From positions 54,681 to 118,680 of the forward strand of contig NZ_PQVH01000010.1 of assembly GCF_004661485.1 (NCBI RefSeq): a DNA stretch of 64,000 nt, in the 5' to 3' direction. This stretch comes from Methylotenera oryzisoli (lineage in GTDB: Bacteria > Pseudomonadota > Gammaproteobacteria > Burkholderiales > Methylophilaceae). The notes beneath the pieces are model-generated. The model worked only from the letters and a program-made list of their open reading frames with translations. It was not told the origin of the DNA and did not search any database. The translations under genes and the position numbers were made by a program. Below are positions 55,897-64,000 of this stretch, piece after piece. Positions within the stretch are counted from its first letter, which is position 1; every line of letters starts with the position of its first letter.

Positions 55897-55987
55897 CTGC
55901 ACCAGCAGCGCAATAAAACTATTAATTAAAACCATTAATTTAGATTAGCTGACCAGTTAACTGGAAGTTTGACTCAGGAGATTTAGC

Positions 55988-57550
55988 ATGCAATTCCAAT
56001 ATTCAAAATTTGCCGTCGCACTATTATCAGCAGGCATCTTATCATCACCAGCCATTGCTAACGCAAATGATAGCAATGAGCTTGAAGAGCTACGCGCTTT
56101 AGTTCAAGAGCTTAGCCAAAAAGTAAAAATCATTGAGCGCAAAGATGAGATCAATGAAGAGGCTGCTGTCGCAGCTAAAAAAGAATCCCCTGTTGTAAAA
56201 GCGAGCGCTAATGGATTTGGCCTAGAGTCAGCAGATGGTAAAAACTCCATTAAATTTAGTGGCTTGCTACAAGCGGATTACCGCTCATACCAAGATGGCG
56301 CCAATGATGTACGTAACAGAACCAACACTCGTGCAGGGAGTTTAGATGCGAATGGCTTCCATGACGCAAACGATACCGCGCTGTTACGTCGTATTCGCCC
56401 AACAATCCAGGGTACATTATTTGGCAAATATGATTTCCGCTTCACGCCTGAGTTTGCTGGCGGCAGTGCTTCTGCAGTAGACGCATACATTGACGCACGA
56501 TTAGATCCTGCTTTTAAAATTCGTGCGGGTAAATATAAACCGTTTGTCGGCCTAGAACGCTTACAAGGTGGTAGTGATATTAAATTCGTTGAGCGTAGTT
56601 ACGTAACTAACGCTATTTTGCCAAACCGTGATGTCGGCGTTTCAGTTTACGGTGATGTATTTGGCGATAAACTTAGCTATGCAGTTGGTGTTAATAATGG
56701 TGTAGTCGATGGGGGAAACGCGACCACTGGTAACGAATTTGACGGTTCAAAAGAAGTAACAGCAAGACTCTTTGCAACACCATTTAAAGATGATGCTAAC
56801 GCATTATCTGGCTTAGGTTTTGGTATCGCAGGTACATATACCAATATTGATGGTGAGAGAAACCTGGACTTCACGAACACTTCGGCAGCCGATGCAACCA
56901 GAAATGGCTTACCAAGCTACTTAACAGATGGCCAACAAACATTTTTCCGCTATGGCTCAGCCTCTGTTGCAGATGGCAAACGCAGCCGTATTACGCCACA
57001 AGCTAGTTACTACTATGGCCCATTAGGCTTAATTACTGAGTATGCAAGAGTCAATCAGGATGTCAGCTTACTAACTAACACGACAAGCAATGCGCCGAGT
57101 GTCATTGCTGCAAACTCCAGTAAAACACTTAGCCACGATGCATGGCAAGTGGCTGTTTCATACTTATTGACCGGTGAGGATGCCTCCTTCAGAGGCGTAA
57201 AACCAAAAAATAACTTTGATATTGATAAAGGTGGCTGGGGTGCTTGGGAGTTAGTAGCGCGTTACAGCGAAATCAATCTGGATAGCGATACCTTTAAAAA
57301 CAAAAACACTGGTTCATTTTCAACAGGTACATATGCAAATCTATCAGAAAGTGCAAAGTCTGCTAAATCATGGACAGCTGGTGTGAACTGGTACTTGAAT
57401 CAAAATGCCAAGGTGCAACTGAACTACTCACATACCTCATTTGATGGCGGTGCCGGTATTGGGATTACTGCAGTAAACGCCGCTGGTACCAATATACGTG
57501 ACCGTCAAAGTGAAAATGCATTGCTAGCTCGCTTCCAGGTCGCGTTCTAA
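55988..57550 (+). CDS. Outer-membrane porin, OprO/OprP-like
   Basis: 520 residues. The signal peptide (about 1-25, ending AIANA-N) is followed by a short coiled coil (about 30-55, NELEELRALVQELSQKVK), which suggests trimerisation, and a 16-strand-like barrel ending in ALLARFQVAF with the terminal Phe. It resembles the phosphate/anion-selective OprO/P family (FGKYDFRFTPEF and DAYIDARLDPAFKIRAGKYK, part YIDARLDPAFKIRAGK). Lying just before sbp, it may admit sulfate across the outer membrane. AGGAG lies close before ATG. Confidence 0.88.
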   Translation: MQFQYSKFAVALLSAGILSSPAIANANDSNELEELRALVQELSQKVKIIERKDEINEEAAVAAKKESPVVKASANGFGLESADGKNSIKFSGLLQADYRSYQDGANDVRNRTNTRAGSLDANGFHDANDTALLRRIRPTIQGTLFGKYDFRFTPEFAGGSASAVDAYIDARLDPAFKIRAGKYKPFVGLERLQGGSDIKFVERSYVTNAILPNRDVGVSVYGDVFGDKLSYAVGVNNGVVDGGNATTGNEFDGSKEVTARLFATPFKDDANALSGLGFGIAGTYTNIDGERNLDFTNTSAADATRNGLPSYLTDGQQTFFRYGSASVADGKRSRITPQASYYYGPLGLITEYARVNQDVSLLTNTTSNAPSVIAANSSKTLSHDAWQVAVSYLLTGEDASFRGVKPKNNFDIDKGGWGAWELVARYSEINLDSDTFKNKNTGSFSTGTYANLSESAKSAKSWTAGVNWYLNQNAKVQLNYSHTSFDGGAGIGITAVNAAGTNIRDRQSENALLARFQVAF

Positions 57551-57586
57551 GCCTAGATTACCCCAGCTTGGATTAGTCTAAATTAA

Positions 57587-57618
57587 AACAAGAGCCGCCC
57601 TTGTTAACGAGGGTGGCT
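57587..57618 (+). promoter_or_regulatory. Overlapping alternative hairpins before the Cys mini-ORF
   Basis: AACAAG (57587-57592) can pair with CTTGTT (57600-57605), or AGCCGCCCT (57593-57601) can pair with AGGGTGGCT (57610-57618, one G-U pair). The two share bases and exclude each other. No T-tract follows the second. They could simply end the porin transcript, or form part of a leader switch upstream of sbp. Confidence 0.4.
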
Positions 57619-57643
57619 GATTTAAGAAGTAAAGGATATAAAA

Positions 57644-57676
57644 ATGCCTTGTTGTTCACCAATAGAAGATACCTAA
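57644..57676 (+). CDS. 10-codon mini-ORF with adjacent Cys codons (putative leader peptide)
   Basis: ATG at 57644 reads MPCCSPIEDT and stops at TAA 57674-57676, 34 nt before sbp. It has a good ribosome-binding site (AAAGGAT, 6 nt spacing) whose context, AAAGGATATAAAAATG, is nearly identical to that of the EAL gene downstream (AAAGGATACAAAAATG). Adjacent Cys codons ahead of a sulfate-uptake gene suggest a cysteine-supply sensor by ribosome stalling, as known for Cys-containing leaders in actinobacteria. Translation and function here are inferred. Confidence 0.5.
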   Translation: MPCCSPIEDT

Positions 57677-57710
57677 ACAAATCACTTAATTATTAATAAG
57701 GATGTAAACC

Positions 57711-58721
57711 ATGAAAAAATCATTACTCGCAATTGCAGTATTAGCAGCAGCCCTTAGCTTTGCAGCACCGATTACGGCGTCTGCCAAAGACATCACATTA
57801 CTCAACGTTTCTTACGACCCAACACGCGAACTCTACCAAGACTTCAATGCTGCATTTAGCAAATACTGGCTAGCCAAAACTGGCGACAAAGTAACCGTGA
57901 AAGCGTCACATGGTGGCTCAGGCAAACAAGCACGCGCCATTATTGATGGTTTAGACGCAGACGTTGCAACGCTTGCGCTTGCGTACGACGTGGACCAGCT
58001 ACATGAAAAAGGTAAGTTAATCCCTAAAGATTGGCAAAAACGCTTATCGCACAATAGCTCGCCTTACACCTCAACCATTGTCCTGTTAGTGCGTAAAGGC
58101 AACCCTAAAGGCATTAAAGATTGGGACGACCTTGTAAAACCTGGCATTTCAGTCATTACGCCTAACCCTAAAACTTCAGGTGGCGCACGCTGGAACTACT
58201 TAGCGGCATGGGCATTTGCACAGAAAAAATTCGGCGGCGATGAAGCAAAAACTAAAGAGTTCGTTGGTAAATTGCTGAAAAACGTGCCGGTATTAGACAC
58301 TGGCGCGCGCGGCTCAACCACAACATTTGTTGAGCGTGGCATTGGTGATGTGTTGCTTGCATGGGAAAACGAAGCATTTTTAGCACAAAAAGAATTAGGC
58401 GTTGGCAAGTTTGAAATCATCGTGCCATCACTCTCAATTCTGGCTGAACCTCCAGTGACGGTAGTCGACAAATTTGCGAAGAAACACGGTACCGAAGCTG
58501 TAGCTAAAGCCTACTTGGACTACTTGTACACTGAAGAAGGCCAAGAAATTGCAGCTAAGAATTACTACCGCCCAACTTTAGAATCAGTTGCCAAGAAATA
58601 TGAAAGTCAATTTCCAAAAGTCAATTTAATCAAAATTGATGATGCATTTGGCGGTTGGCAAAAAGCACAAAAAACGCACTTCTCTGACGGCGGTACTTTT
58701 GATCAGATCTATCAAAAGTAA
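57711..58721 (+). CDS. sbp: Periplasmic sulfate-binding protein of the CysTWA ABC importer
   Basis: 336 residues. A Sec signal (about 1-24, ending ASA-KD) is followed by [19 protein letters not shown] and [22 protein letters not shown], which are the Sbp/CysP signatures (shown in part). The late [18 protein letters not shown] segment is typical. It captures sulfate (or thiosulfate) for CysT-CysW-CysA encoded at 59.8-62.6 kb. The GG and SerGly residues that donate hydrogen bonds to the anion are present. Start chosen at ATG 57711 with AAGGATG upstream. Confidence 0.96.
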   Translation: MKKSLLAIAVLAAALSFAAPITASAKDITLLNVSYDPTRELYQDFNAAFSKYWLAKTGDKVTVKASHGGSGKQARAIIDGLDADVATLALAYDVDQLHEKGKLIPKDWQKRLSHNSSPYTSTIVLLVRKGNPKGIKDWDDLVKPGISVITPNPKTSGGARWNYLAAWAFAQKKFGGDEAKTKEFVGKLLKNVPVLDTGARGSTTTFVERGIGDVLLAWENEAFLAQKELGVGKFEIIVPSLSILAEPPVTVVDKFAKKHGTEAVAKAYLDYLYTEEGQEIAAKNYYRPTLESVAKKYESQFPKVNLIKIDDAFGGWQKAQKTHFSDGGTFDQIYQK

Positions 58722-58762
58722 CTATTAATTCGCCTGCACTAAATGATATAAAGGATACAAAA

Positions 58763-59638
58763 ATGACAGTACCAACCAACGCAACTTCACCAATTGAGCA
58801 ACTAAGATTGCAACTGAAGGAGTCACTATTTTTAGATTTAGATGATTACGGCTTAGTTGAACAATCAACCGGTGAATTTAACAGTACGTTCTTAGGCGTT
58901 CAATTAAATACTGCATTTCAACCTATTTATGACATACAGGCAGGCGATTTAATTGGTCACGAAGCATTATTACGACCATCGCTTGGAGGCGAACTGACTA
59001 GCACACCAGAGTTCGCCTTCACCTATGCCGAACAAACCGGCAAGCTAGTACAGTTTGATCGTGTAGCCAGAACCCTGCACGTATTAAACTTCAAACAAAT
59101 TTATGCAGAAAACGGGCTGCTGTTTCTTAATGTGCATCCCAAGTTACTCGTTTCTGTGAATACGCATGGCAAAGTGTTCGAGCGCATACTGCATGCAAAC
59201 TCAGTTCCAACGCATCGCGTCGTCATCGAAATTAAAGAAAGTGAAATAGAACAAGACAAACAACTGTCTGAAGCCATCGACAACTATCGTGACAGAGCCT
59301 ATAAAATCTCTATTGATGGCTTTGGCGGCAAAAAGTCACATATCGACCGCTTGTGGAAACTCTCACCAGATTACGTCAAACTGGATTTAGGCATTATTCA
59401 GCAAGCCGAAGGCAATCATCGTGTGCAAAAAATATTGCCAGGCCTCATTAATTTAATTAATGACAGTGGCGCACAAACCATCATCACTGGCATTGAAACA
59501 CAAGCTCAGCTGGATATCGCCATCGAGTCTGGCGGATTGTTTGTTCAAGGCTACTTCTTGGCAAAACCAGTGCACGCCAAAGCCTTACAACCTTCGTCTG
59601 CGCTTAACAAATTATCTTCACTACATAAAGCAGCTTAA
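58763..59638 (+). CDS. Degenerate EAL-domain protein inside the sulfate-uptake operon
   Basis: 291 residues, with an EAL domain at about 40-275 and no sensor domain beyond a short N-terminus. Of the metal and substrate motifs, EAL (67-69, HEALLRP), Asn123 in NVHP, Glu156 in EIKESE, Lys206 in KLDLG, Glu245 and QGY (262-264) are present. The normally paired Asp motif DDFG is DGFG here (Asp185-Gly186). Loss of this Asp usually weakens or abolishes c-di-GMP hydrolysis, so it may be a c-di-GMP receptor or a protein-binding regulator. It lies between sbp and cysT, which is unusual for an ABC operon. Confidence 0.88.
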   Translation: MTVPTNATSPIEQLRLQLKESLFLDLDDYGLVEQSTGEFNSTFLGVQLNTAFQPIYDIQAGDLIGHEALLRPSLGGELTSTPEFAFTYAEQTGKLVQFDRVARTLHVLNFKQIYAENGLLFLNVHPKLLVSVNTHGKVFERILHANSVPTHRVVIEIKESEIEQDKQLSEAIDNYRDRAYKISIDGFGGKKSHIDRLWKLSPDYVKLDLGIIQQAEGNHRVQKILPGLINLINDSGAQTIITGIETQAQLDIAIESGGLFVQGYFLAKPVHAKALQPSSALNKLSSLHKAA

Positions 59639-59668
59639 TCAAGCTCTTCGCCAACTGCACCGCCATAC

Positions 59669-59719
59669 AAATAACAATTAGATATATAGAAATGCTTAAA
59701 TATTATTTAATTGTTATTT
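59669..59719 (+). repeat. 12-bp perfect inverted repeat between the EAL gene and cysT
   Basis: AAATAACAATTA (59669-59680) and TAATTGTTATTT (59708-59719) form a perfect 12-bp stem with a 27-nt loop. The left arm plus GAT (AATAACAATTAGAT) recurs 14/14 at 60609-60622, just before cysW. No T-tract follows. Candidate operator or mRNA processing structure within the operon. Confidence 0.5.
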
Positions 59720-59764
59720 AACTATCGGTTAAATTAACACGCATTCACAACACAGACTAAAACT

Positions 59765-60595
59765 ATGGCAAAGCAAAAAAACATTCTCCCTGGCTTTAAC
59801 TTATCACTAGGTTTTACGATATTTTACTTAAGCTTAATTGTGCTCATCCCCTTGTCTGCTGCCTTTATTAAGACCACAGAGCTAAGCATGCCAGAGTTTT
59901 GGGAAGTCATCACTGCACCACGTGTTGTTGCATCATATAAACTTACCTTTGGCGCATCGCTGGTAGGCGCATTGATTAATGCCGTTTTCGGTCTACTCAC
60001 CGCATGGGTGCTAGTTCGCTATAAGTTTCCGGGCAAAAAGCTGATTGATGCCATCGTAGACTTACCATTTGCGTTACCAACAGCGGTTGCAGGCATTGCC
60101 CTCACCGCTGTTTATTCAGCCAATGGTTGGATTGGCGCATGGTTAGAGCCGCTAGGCATCAAAGTTGCATTCACACCAATCGGTGTGATTGTTGCGCTTA
60201 CTTTTATTGGGTTACCTTTTGTGGTGCGTACAGTGCAGCCAGTGTTAGAAGACCTAGAGGCAGAAACCGAAGAAGCGGCAGCTAGCTTGGGGGCTAATCG
60301 TTGGCAGACCTTTGTCAAAATTATTTTCCCTGCTATTGGCCCAGCACTGCTCACGGGCTTTGCCCTAGCATTTGCACGTGCGATTGGTGAATACGGCTCT
60401 GTCATCTTTATTGCGGGCAATATGCCAATGGTTTCAGAAATCACCCCGCTCATTATCATCACCAAACTAGAGCAATACGATTATGCAGGCGCAACAGCCG
60501 TCGCGGTGGTCATGCTTGTGATTTCATTCGTGCTGCTATTTGCCATTAACGGTTTGCAATGGTGGTCAAATCGCCAGCGCACAGCAGCAAACTAA
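59765..60595 (+). CDS. cysT: Sulfate ABC transporter permease CysT (CysU)
   Basis: 276 residues with six membrane helices. The EAA-type loop (about 185-205: EEAAASLGANRWQTFVKIIFP, part EAAASLGANRWQTF) contacts CysA. GEYGSVIFIAGNMP is the conserved sulfate-permease segment. With CysW it forms the inner-membrane channel. It follows the EAL gene by 126 bp. Confidence 0.96.
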   Translation: MAKQKNILPGFNLSLGFTIFYLSLIVLIPLSAAFIKTTELSMPEFWEVITAPRVVASYKLTFGASLVGALINAVFGLLTAWVLVRYKFPGKKLIDAIVDLPFALPTAVAGIALTAVYSANGWIGAWLEPLGIKVAFTPIGVIVALTFIGLPFVVRTVQPVLEDLEAETEEAAASLGANRWQTFVKIIFPAIGPALLTGFALAFARAIGEYGSVIFIAGNMPMVSEITPLIIITKLEQYDYAGATAVAVVMLVISFVLLFAINGLQWWSNRQRTAAN

Positions 60596-60632
60596 ATCGA
60601 ATCATATTAATAACAATTAGATTAGGACATTT

Positions 60633-61523
60633 ATGTCAGCTACCGCAACAACACAATATAGCAGCTACCGCAACAAGGTTGCACGCAGCCGTGCCACGTC
60701 AGAGCCTGTATGGATTCGTTATTTATTAACCACCATTGCACTTACTTTTTTAACGCTGTTTCTATTTGTACCACTTGCGGCAGTATTTACTGAAGCATTA
60801 CGCAAAGGCTTCGACACTTACATTACAGCACTAGTTGACCCAGACGCTTTGTCAGCAATTAAACTCACATTTATCGCTGCGCTGATCGCCGTTCCACTGA
60901 ACTTGGTGTTTGGGGTTGCAGCGGCTTGGGCAATCACTAAATTTGAGTTCAAAGGTAAGAGCATCCTCATCACCTTGATTGATTTGCCATTTGCTGTTTC
61001 ACCAGTGATTGCCGGTTTGATTTACGTACTTATTTTTGGCATACAAGGTTGGTTTGGATCTGCATTGGTCGATAACGATATCAAAGTTATTTTCGCTATC
61101 CCAGGGATTGTACTGGCAACTATATTCGTTACCTTCCCGTTTGTGGCTAGGGAGCTGATTCCATTAATGCAAGCACAAGGCAAAGATGAGGAAGAAGCGG
61201 GTTTGGTACTAGGCGCATCTGGCTGGCAGATTTTATGGCGCATCACACTGCCTAATGTGAAATGGGGTCTGTTATACGGTGTGATTCTTACTAACGCACG
61301 GGCAATGGGTGAATTTGGCGCGGTCTCTGTCGTATCAGGACATATTCGCGGCATGACCAATACCTTGCCACTACATGTAGAGATTCTGTACAACGAATAT
61401 AACTACGCAGCAGCATTTGCCGTGGCATCCCTGCTCGCGTTATTGGCCTTAGTGACTTTAGCACTCAAAACTTTTATTGAGTGGCAGGTTGCCAGAAACG
61501 CAATTCAACATGAATCTGCCTAG
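60633..61523 (+). CDS. cysW: Sulfate ABC transporter permease CysW
   Basis: 296 residues with six helices and a basic N-terminal tail of about 30 residues. The EAA-type loop ([22 protein letters not shown], part [13 protein letters not shown]) and [19 protein letters not shown] (part [13 protein letters not shown]) are diagnostic. It starts 37 bp after cysT and pairs with it. Confidence 0.96.
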   Translation: MSATATTQYSSYRNKVARSRATSEPVWIRYLLTTIALTFLTLFLFVPLAAVFTEALRKGFDTYITALVDPDALSAIKLTFIAALIAVPLNLVFGVAAAWAITKFEFKGKSILITLIDLPFAVSPVIAGLIYVLIFGIQGWFGSALVDNDIKVIFAIPGIVLATIFVTFPFVARELIPLMQAQGKDEEEAGLVLGASGWQILWRITLPNVKWGLLYGVILTNARAMGEFGAVSVVSGHIRGMTNTLPLHVEILYNEYNYAAAFAVASLLALLALVTLALKTFIEWQVARNAIQHESA

Positions 61524-61574
61524 CCTTCAAGTTAATCATTATCACTCGCACAACCATTATTTTGGAATACAACT

Positions 61575-62636
61575 ATGAGTATAGAAATACGTAATATCAA
61601 AAAGAATTTTGGACAATTCAGCGCACTTAACGATGTAAGCTTAGATGTCCCTAGCGGTGAACTTGTTGCACTATTGGGCCCATCAGGTTGCGGTAAAACA
61701 ACATTGCTACGCATTATTGCCGGCTTAGAAACGCCAGACTCAGGCAATATCTTATTTCATGGTAACGATGCTACAGAGCGTCAAGTGCAAGAACGTGAAG
61801 TTGGCTTTGTATTTCAGCACTATGCATTGTTTCGCCACATGACTGTGTTTGAAAATGTAGCATTTGGCTTACGAGTGCGGCCTAAGCATACTCGCCCATC
61901 AGATGCCGAGATCAAACGTCGTGTGCATGAGTTGCTTGAGCTCGTGCAGCTGGACTGGTTGGCCGATCGTTATCCACCGCAACTATCTGGCGGCCAACGC
62001 CAACGTATTGCTTTGGCACGCGCGTTAGCAGTAGAGCCTAAAGTATTGCTACTGGATGAGCCATTTGGTGCATTGGATGCCAAAGTGCGTAAAGAGCTAC
62101 GTCGCTGGTTACGCCGCTTACATGATGAGCTACACATCACAAGCATCTTCGTTACGCATGACCAAGAAGAAGCCTTAGAGGTTGCAGACCGCGTAGTTGT
62201 GATCAATCGCGGTAAGATTGAACAAATCGGTACGCCACAAGAAGTGTACGACCACCCAGTATCACCTTTTGTTTATCAATTCTTAGGTAATGTAAATCAG
62301 TTTGATAGCCATATCCATCAGGGCTCTGCGCAGGTTGCAGGGGTGGATTTAAAGCTAGATGCACATGAGGACACGCAAAACACACCAGCACTGGCCTTCG
62401 TACGTCCGCATGACATTGAAATTTATAATACACAAAAAACTGACCGTATCGGCTTCGAGGCGATTGTTCGTTATGTAAATGCGGTTGGCCCGCTAGTAAA
62501 AGTAGAGCTAGAGCGTAATGACCATACTGAGCTAATTGAGGCAGAACTTACACAAGAGCGCTTCCGTGAACTGAAGCTGACACCAGCGCAGCATGTACAT
62601 GTCTACCCTAGAAATGTCCGTGTGTTTGCGGCATAA
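61575..62636 (+). CDS. cysA: Sulfate/thiosulfate import ATP-binding protein CysA
   Basis: 353 residues. Walker A GPSGCGKT is at 35-42, the signature [16 protein letters not shown] near 138-153 and Walker [12 protein letters not shown] follows; the H-loop is [11 protein letters not shown]. The C-terminal TOBE-like regulatory domain is at about 240-350. It drives sulfate uptake through CysT-CysW. The operon ends with a terminator that extends into the convergent GGDEF gene. Confidence 0.97.
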   Translation: MSIEIRNIKKNFGQFSALNDVSLDVPSGELVALLGPSGCGKTTLLRIIAGLETPDSGNILFHGNDATERQVQEREVGFVFQHYALFRHMTVFENVAFGLRVRPKHTRPSDAEIKRRVHELLELVQLDWLADRYPPQLSGGQRQRIALARALAVEPKVLLLDEPFGALDAKVRKELRRWLRRLHDELHITSIFVTHDQEEALEVADRVVVINRGKIEQIGTPQEVYDHPVSPFVYQFLGNVNQFDSHIHQGSAQVAGVDLKLDAHEDTQNTPALAFVRPHDIEIYNTQKTDRIGFEAIVRYVNAVGPLVKVELERNDHTELIEAELTQERFRELKLTPAQHVHVYPRNVRVFAA

Positions 62637-62647
62637 CTGCAAAAATT

Positions 62648-62687
62648 AAGGTAGAAATTGTTAAGCAATACGATTTCTACCTTTTTC
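62648..62687 (+). terminator. cysA terminator overlapping the convergent GGDEF gene
   Basis: AAGGTAGAAAT (62648-62658) pairs perfectly over 11 bp with ATTTCTACCTT (62673-62683), followed by a T run. The right arm and T-tract are also the last codons (GRNRIA, lysine-rich before it) of the opposite-strand diguanylate cyclase. Confidence 0.8.
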
Positions 62688-63593
62688 CTTCGCTTGATAC
62701 AACTGCCTATCTACCGCGGCGATAAAATTGATTGCTTCATCGCTGTGTATAGGAATAATAGTACTAACGCCAATACTTACCGTTAACATTTGGCTCACCA
62801 AAGATTTTTCATGAGGAATCTGCGCTTTAAAAATCAAACTACGGCATCGCTCAGCAATCATTCTGGCCGCTTTATCATCTGTTTCAGGTAAGACAATAAT
62901 AAACTCTTCACCGCCAAATCGTGCAAAAAAATCACGTGATCTAGTCGCGACTTTACTCAGATCTTTCGCCACGCGTTTCAAGCACTCATCACCATGTATA
63001 TGGCCATAGAAGTCGTTATATTGTTTAAAGTAATCAATATCTAACATCAGGAGTGAAAGTGGCTGATGGTTACGTTTAGCATTGGCCCATTCAACCTCCA
63101 TTACTGAATCAAACATGCGACGATTATATACACCAGTCAGCGCATCTTTAAATGAGAGCTCTTCTAGCTCTTTTTGCAGCACAATCAGTTTCTGCTCAGT
63201 ATTCTTACGCTCAGTAATATCAAACATAAAGCCGATGAGCGCTTCCACCTCACCCTGTGCGTTGCGCACTACATGCACCACATCACGGATCCATACATAC
63301 TCGCCATTTTTTGTCAGCGCTCGATAGTCTGCCTCATGATCAGTACCAGACTTAGACTGCGCTACGCAATAGTCAACCACCCAAGCCCTGTCTTCAGGAT
63401 GCATTCTTGAAGCCCAATCCTCTACCGTTACCCAGCTAGCGGGTGACCAGCCCAGCAATTGTTCAATTTGCGGCCCAATATAAGAAAACTGTAGCGTGCT
63501 CCAATCTATTTTCCAAGGAATGGCTTTAGTTGACTCCAACAATGTCTTATAGACAGCGTTGTCAGCATCAAGGTAGTCGTTAGAAGTCGTCAT
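62661..63593 (-). CDS. PAS-GGDEF diguanylate cyclase
   Basis: 310 residues, soluble. A PAS/PAC domain (about 15-130: WKIDWSTLQFSYIG, then EYVWIRDVVHVVRN and DITERK) is joined by a short coiled coil (131-147) to a GGDEF domain (about 148-310). The active-site motif is GGEEF at 227-231, which is catalytically competent. An intact product-inhibition site RSRD (218-221) lies five residues before it. It should make c-di-GMP. It is convergent with cysA, near the EAL gene. The PAS ligand is unknown. Confidence 0.94.
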   Translation of the reverse strand: MTTSNDYLDADNAVYKTLLESTKAIPWKIDWSTLQFSYIGPQIEQLLGWSPASWVTVEDWASRMHPEDRAWVVDYCVAQSKSGTDHEADYRALTKNGEYVWIRDVVHVVRNAQGEVEALIGFMFDITERKNTEQKLIVLQKELEELSFKDALTGVYNRRMFDSVMEVEWANAKRNHQPLSLLMLDIDYFKQYNDFYGHIHGDECLKRVAKDLSKVATRSRDFFARFGGEEFIIVLPETDDKAARMIAERCRSLIFKAQIPHEKSLVSQMLTVSIGVSTIIPIHSDEAINFIAAVDRQLYQAKEKGRNRIA

Positions 63594-63752
63594 TGGTTAT
63601 CCAGTATCAATTCAGAATAAATGTGCGTGTAAGTAATGCTAATGAAGCAACAAAATTACTAACAATTTGTAATTTTTTTAGAATTAAGAGAAATAATTCA
63701 ATCACTTGCAATATTAGCATAGAACGCTTAATAGCAAAGATTAAGAGGGAAC
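63594..63752. other. AT-rich upstream region of the GGDEF gene
   Basis: Non-coding by eye. Contains the presumed promoter of the diguanylate cyclase on the - strand. A 69-codon frame on the + strand (63593-63802) has no ribosome-binding site and an unprotein-like composition. Confidence 0.4.
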
Positions 63753-63851
63753 ATGACAACCAGCAAGCGAGAACTAAAGGAAATGGTGGTAGAACAACTT
63801 AAGATCACGCCGCGTAGAGGCACCAATCAGCGGCAAAGCTGTTGCAATAGA
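63753..63851 (+). CDS. Possible 32-residue small protein
   Basis: ATG at 63753 with an AGAGGGA site 5 nt upstream opens a 32-codon frame starting MTTSKRELKEMVVEQLKITP. It is charged and has no recognisable domain. An intrinsic terminator lies 100 nt downstream. It could be a small gene, a degraded gene remnant, or chance. Confidence 0.25.
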
Positions 63852-63950
63852 TAGATGCGATAGAGTAAAAGAGGATGGAAACTAGGGCATATCGGTAAAG
63901 CGCAACGTTAGCGCTGCAGATGGCAAGCATAATACGCAACGTACAGACGT

Positions 63951-63985
63951 AAAAAAACCCCACTACTTTCGTAATGGGGTTTTTG
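63951..63985. terminator. Intrinsic terminator near the window end
   Basis: AAAAACCCCA / TGGGGTTTTT with a 12-nt loop that itself can pair partly. Ts flank both sides, so it may act in both directions. The stretch before it (63852-63950) could be an untranslated small RNA or the 3' UTR of the small frame; I recognise no known RNA family. Confidence 0.7.
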
Positions 63986-64000
63986 GTATAAATAGCTTGG

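Noticed and set aside
63593..63802. 69-codon + strand frame at the window end
   Set aside because: Begins in the GGDEF start region, lacks a ribosome-binding site and has AT-driven composition.

Overview
The window reads as a chromosomal segment of a Gram-negative betaproteobacterium, probably a methylotroph of the Methylophilaceae (Methylotenera-like). This is inferred from protein style, moderate-to-low GC and gene neighbourhoods; it was not tested by a database search. About 50 protein genes and four intact tRNA genes are supported. Coding is dense and there is no prophage, transposase or CRISPR array.

Region 1 (1-12.4 kb) is a late cobalamin (B12) assembly and salvage island. On the + strand: bluB (cut by the window edge), a BtuF-like cobalamin-binding protein, cobU and a small S4 RNA-binding protein. 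On the - strand: cobQ, then a cobalamin riboswitch that leads into a siderophore-type TonB-dependent receptor and a PepSY membrane protein. Then cbiB-cobD (+) and cobC-cobS-cobT (-). Together these cover amidation of the corrin, aminopropanol attachment, nucleotide-loop synthesis and DMB supply. Corrin-ring synthesis genes, cobA/btuR and cbiA are not in the window.

Region 2 (12.5-25.5 kb) holds tRNA-Phe and a SulP anion transporter. The SulP gene lies between the tRNA 3' end and a 52-bp imperfect copy of that 3' end, which suggests an old integration or duplication. Next come an alkaline phosphatase, rhodanese and TusA sulfur-transfer proteins, valS, a LemA/GIDE-like membrane pair with an EF-hand, a photolyase-like protein whose domains appear in swapped order, an NfeD/SPFH membrane pair and a MoeB/ThiF E1-like enzyme.

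Region 3 (25.5-40.5 kb, - strand) is an MSHA-type (type IVb pilus / type II secretion-like) machine. In transcription order it has a sigma-54 response regulator, ExeA/MshM ATPase, secretin, TPR protein, GspE/MshE ATPase, GspF/MshG, three inner-membrane assembly proteins (MshI/J/K-like) and two prepilin-like proteins, one of them large and cysteine-rich.

Region 4 (41-46.4 kb) has a TonB-dependent receptor, a small secreted histidine-rich protein, a tRNA-Pro/Arg/His cluster, folD and dksA. Region 5 (46.4-55.5 kb, - strand) is the classical rimP-nusA-infB-rbfA-truB-rpsO-pnp operon. Its leader carries a promoter followed almost at once by a terminator-like hairpin.

Region 6 (55.7-62.6 kb, +) is a sulfate-uptake locus: a YezD-family protein, a porin, sbp, a degenerate EAL-domain protein, then cysT, cysW and cysA. 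A 10-codon reading frame with adjacent Cys codons sits just before sbp and may be a cysteine-sensing leader. A convergent PAS-GGDEF diguanylate cyclase closes the region, so both c-di-GMP domain types border sulfate uptake.
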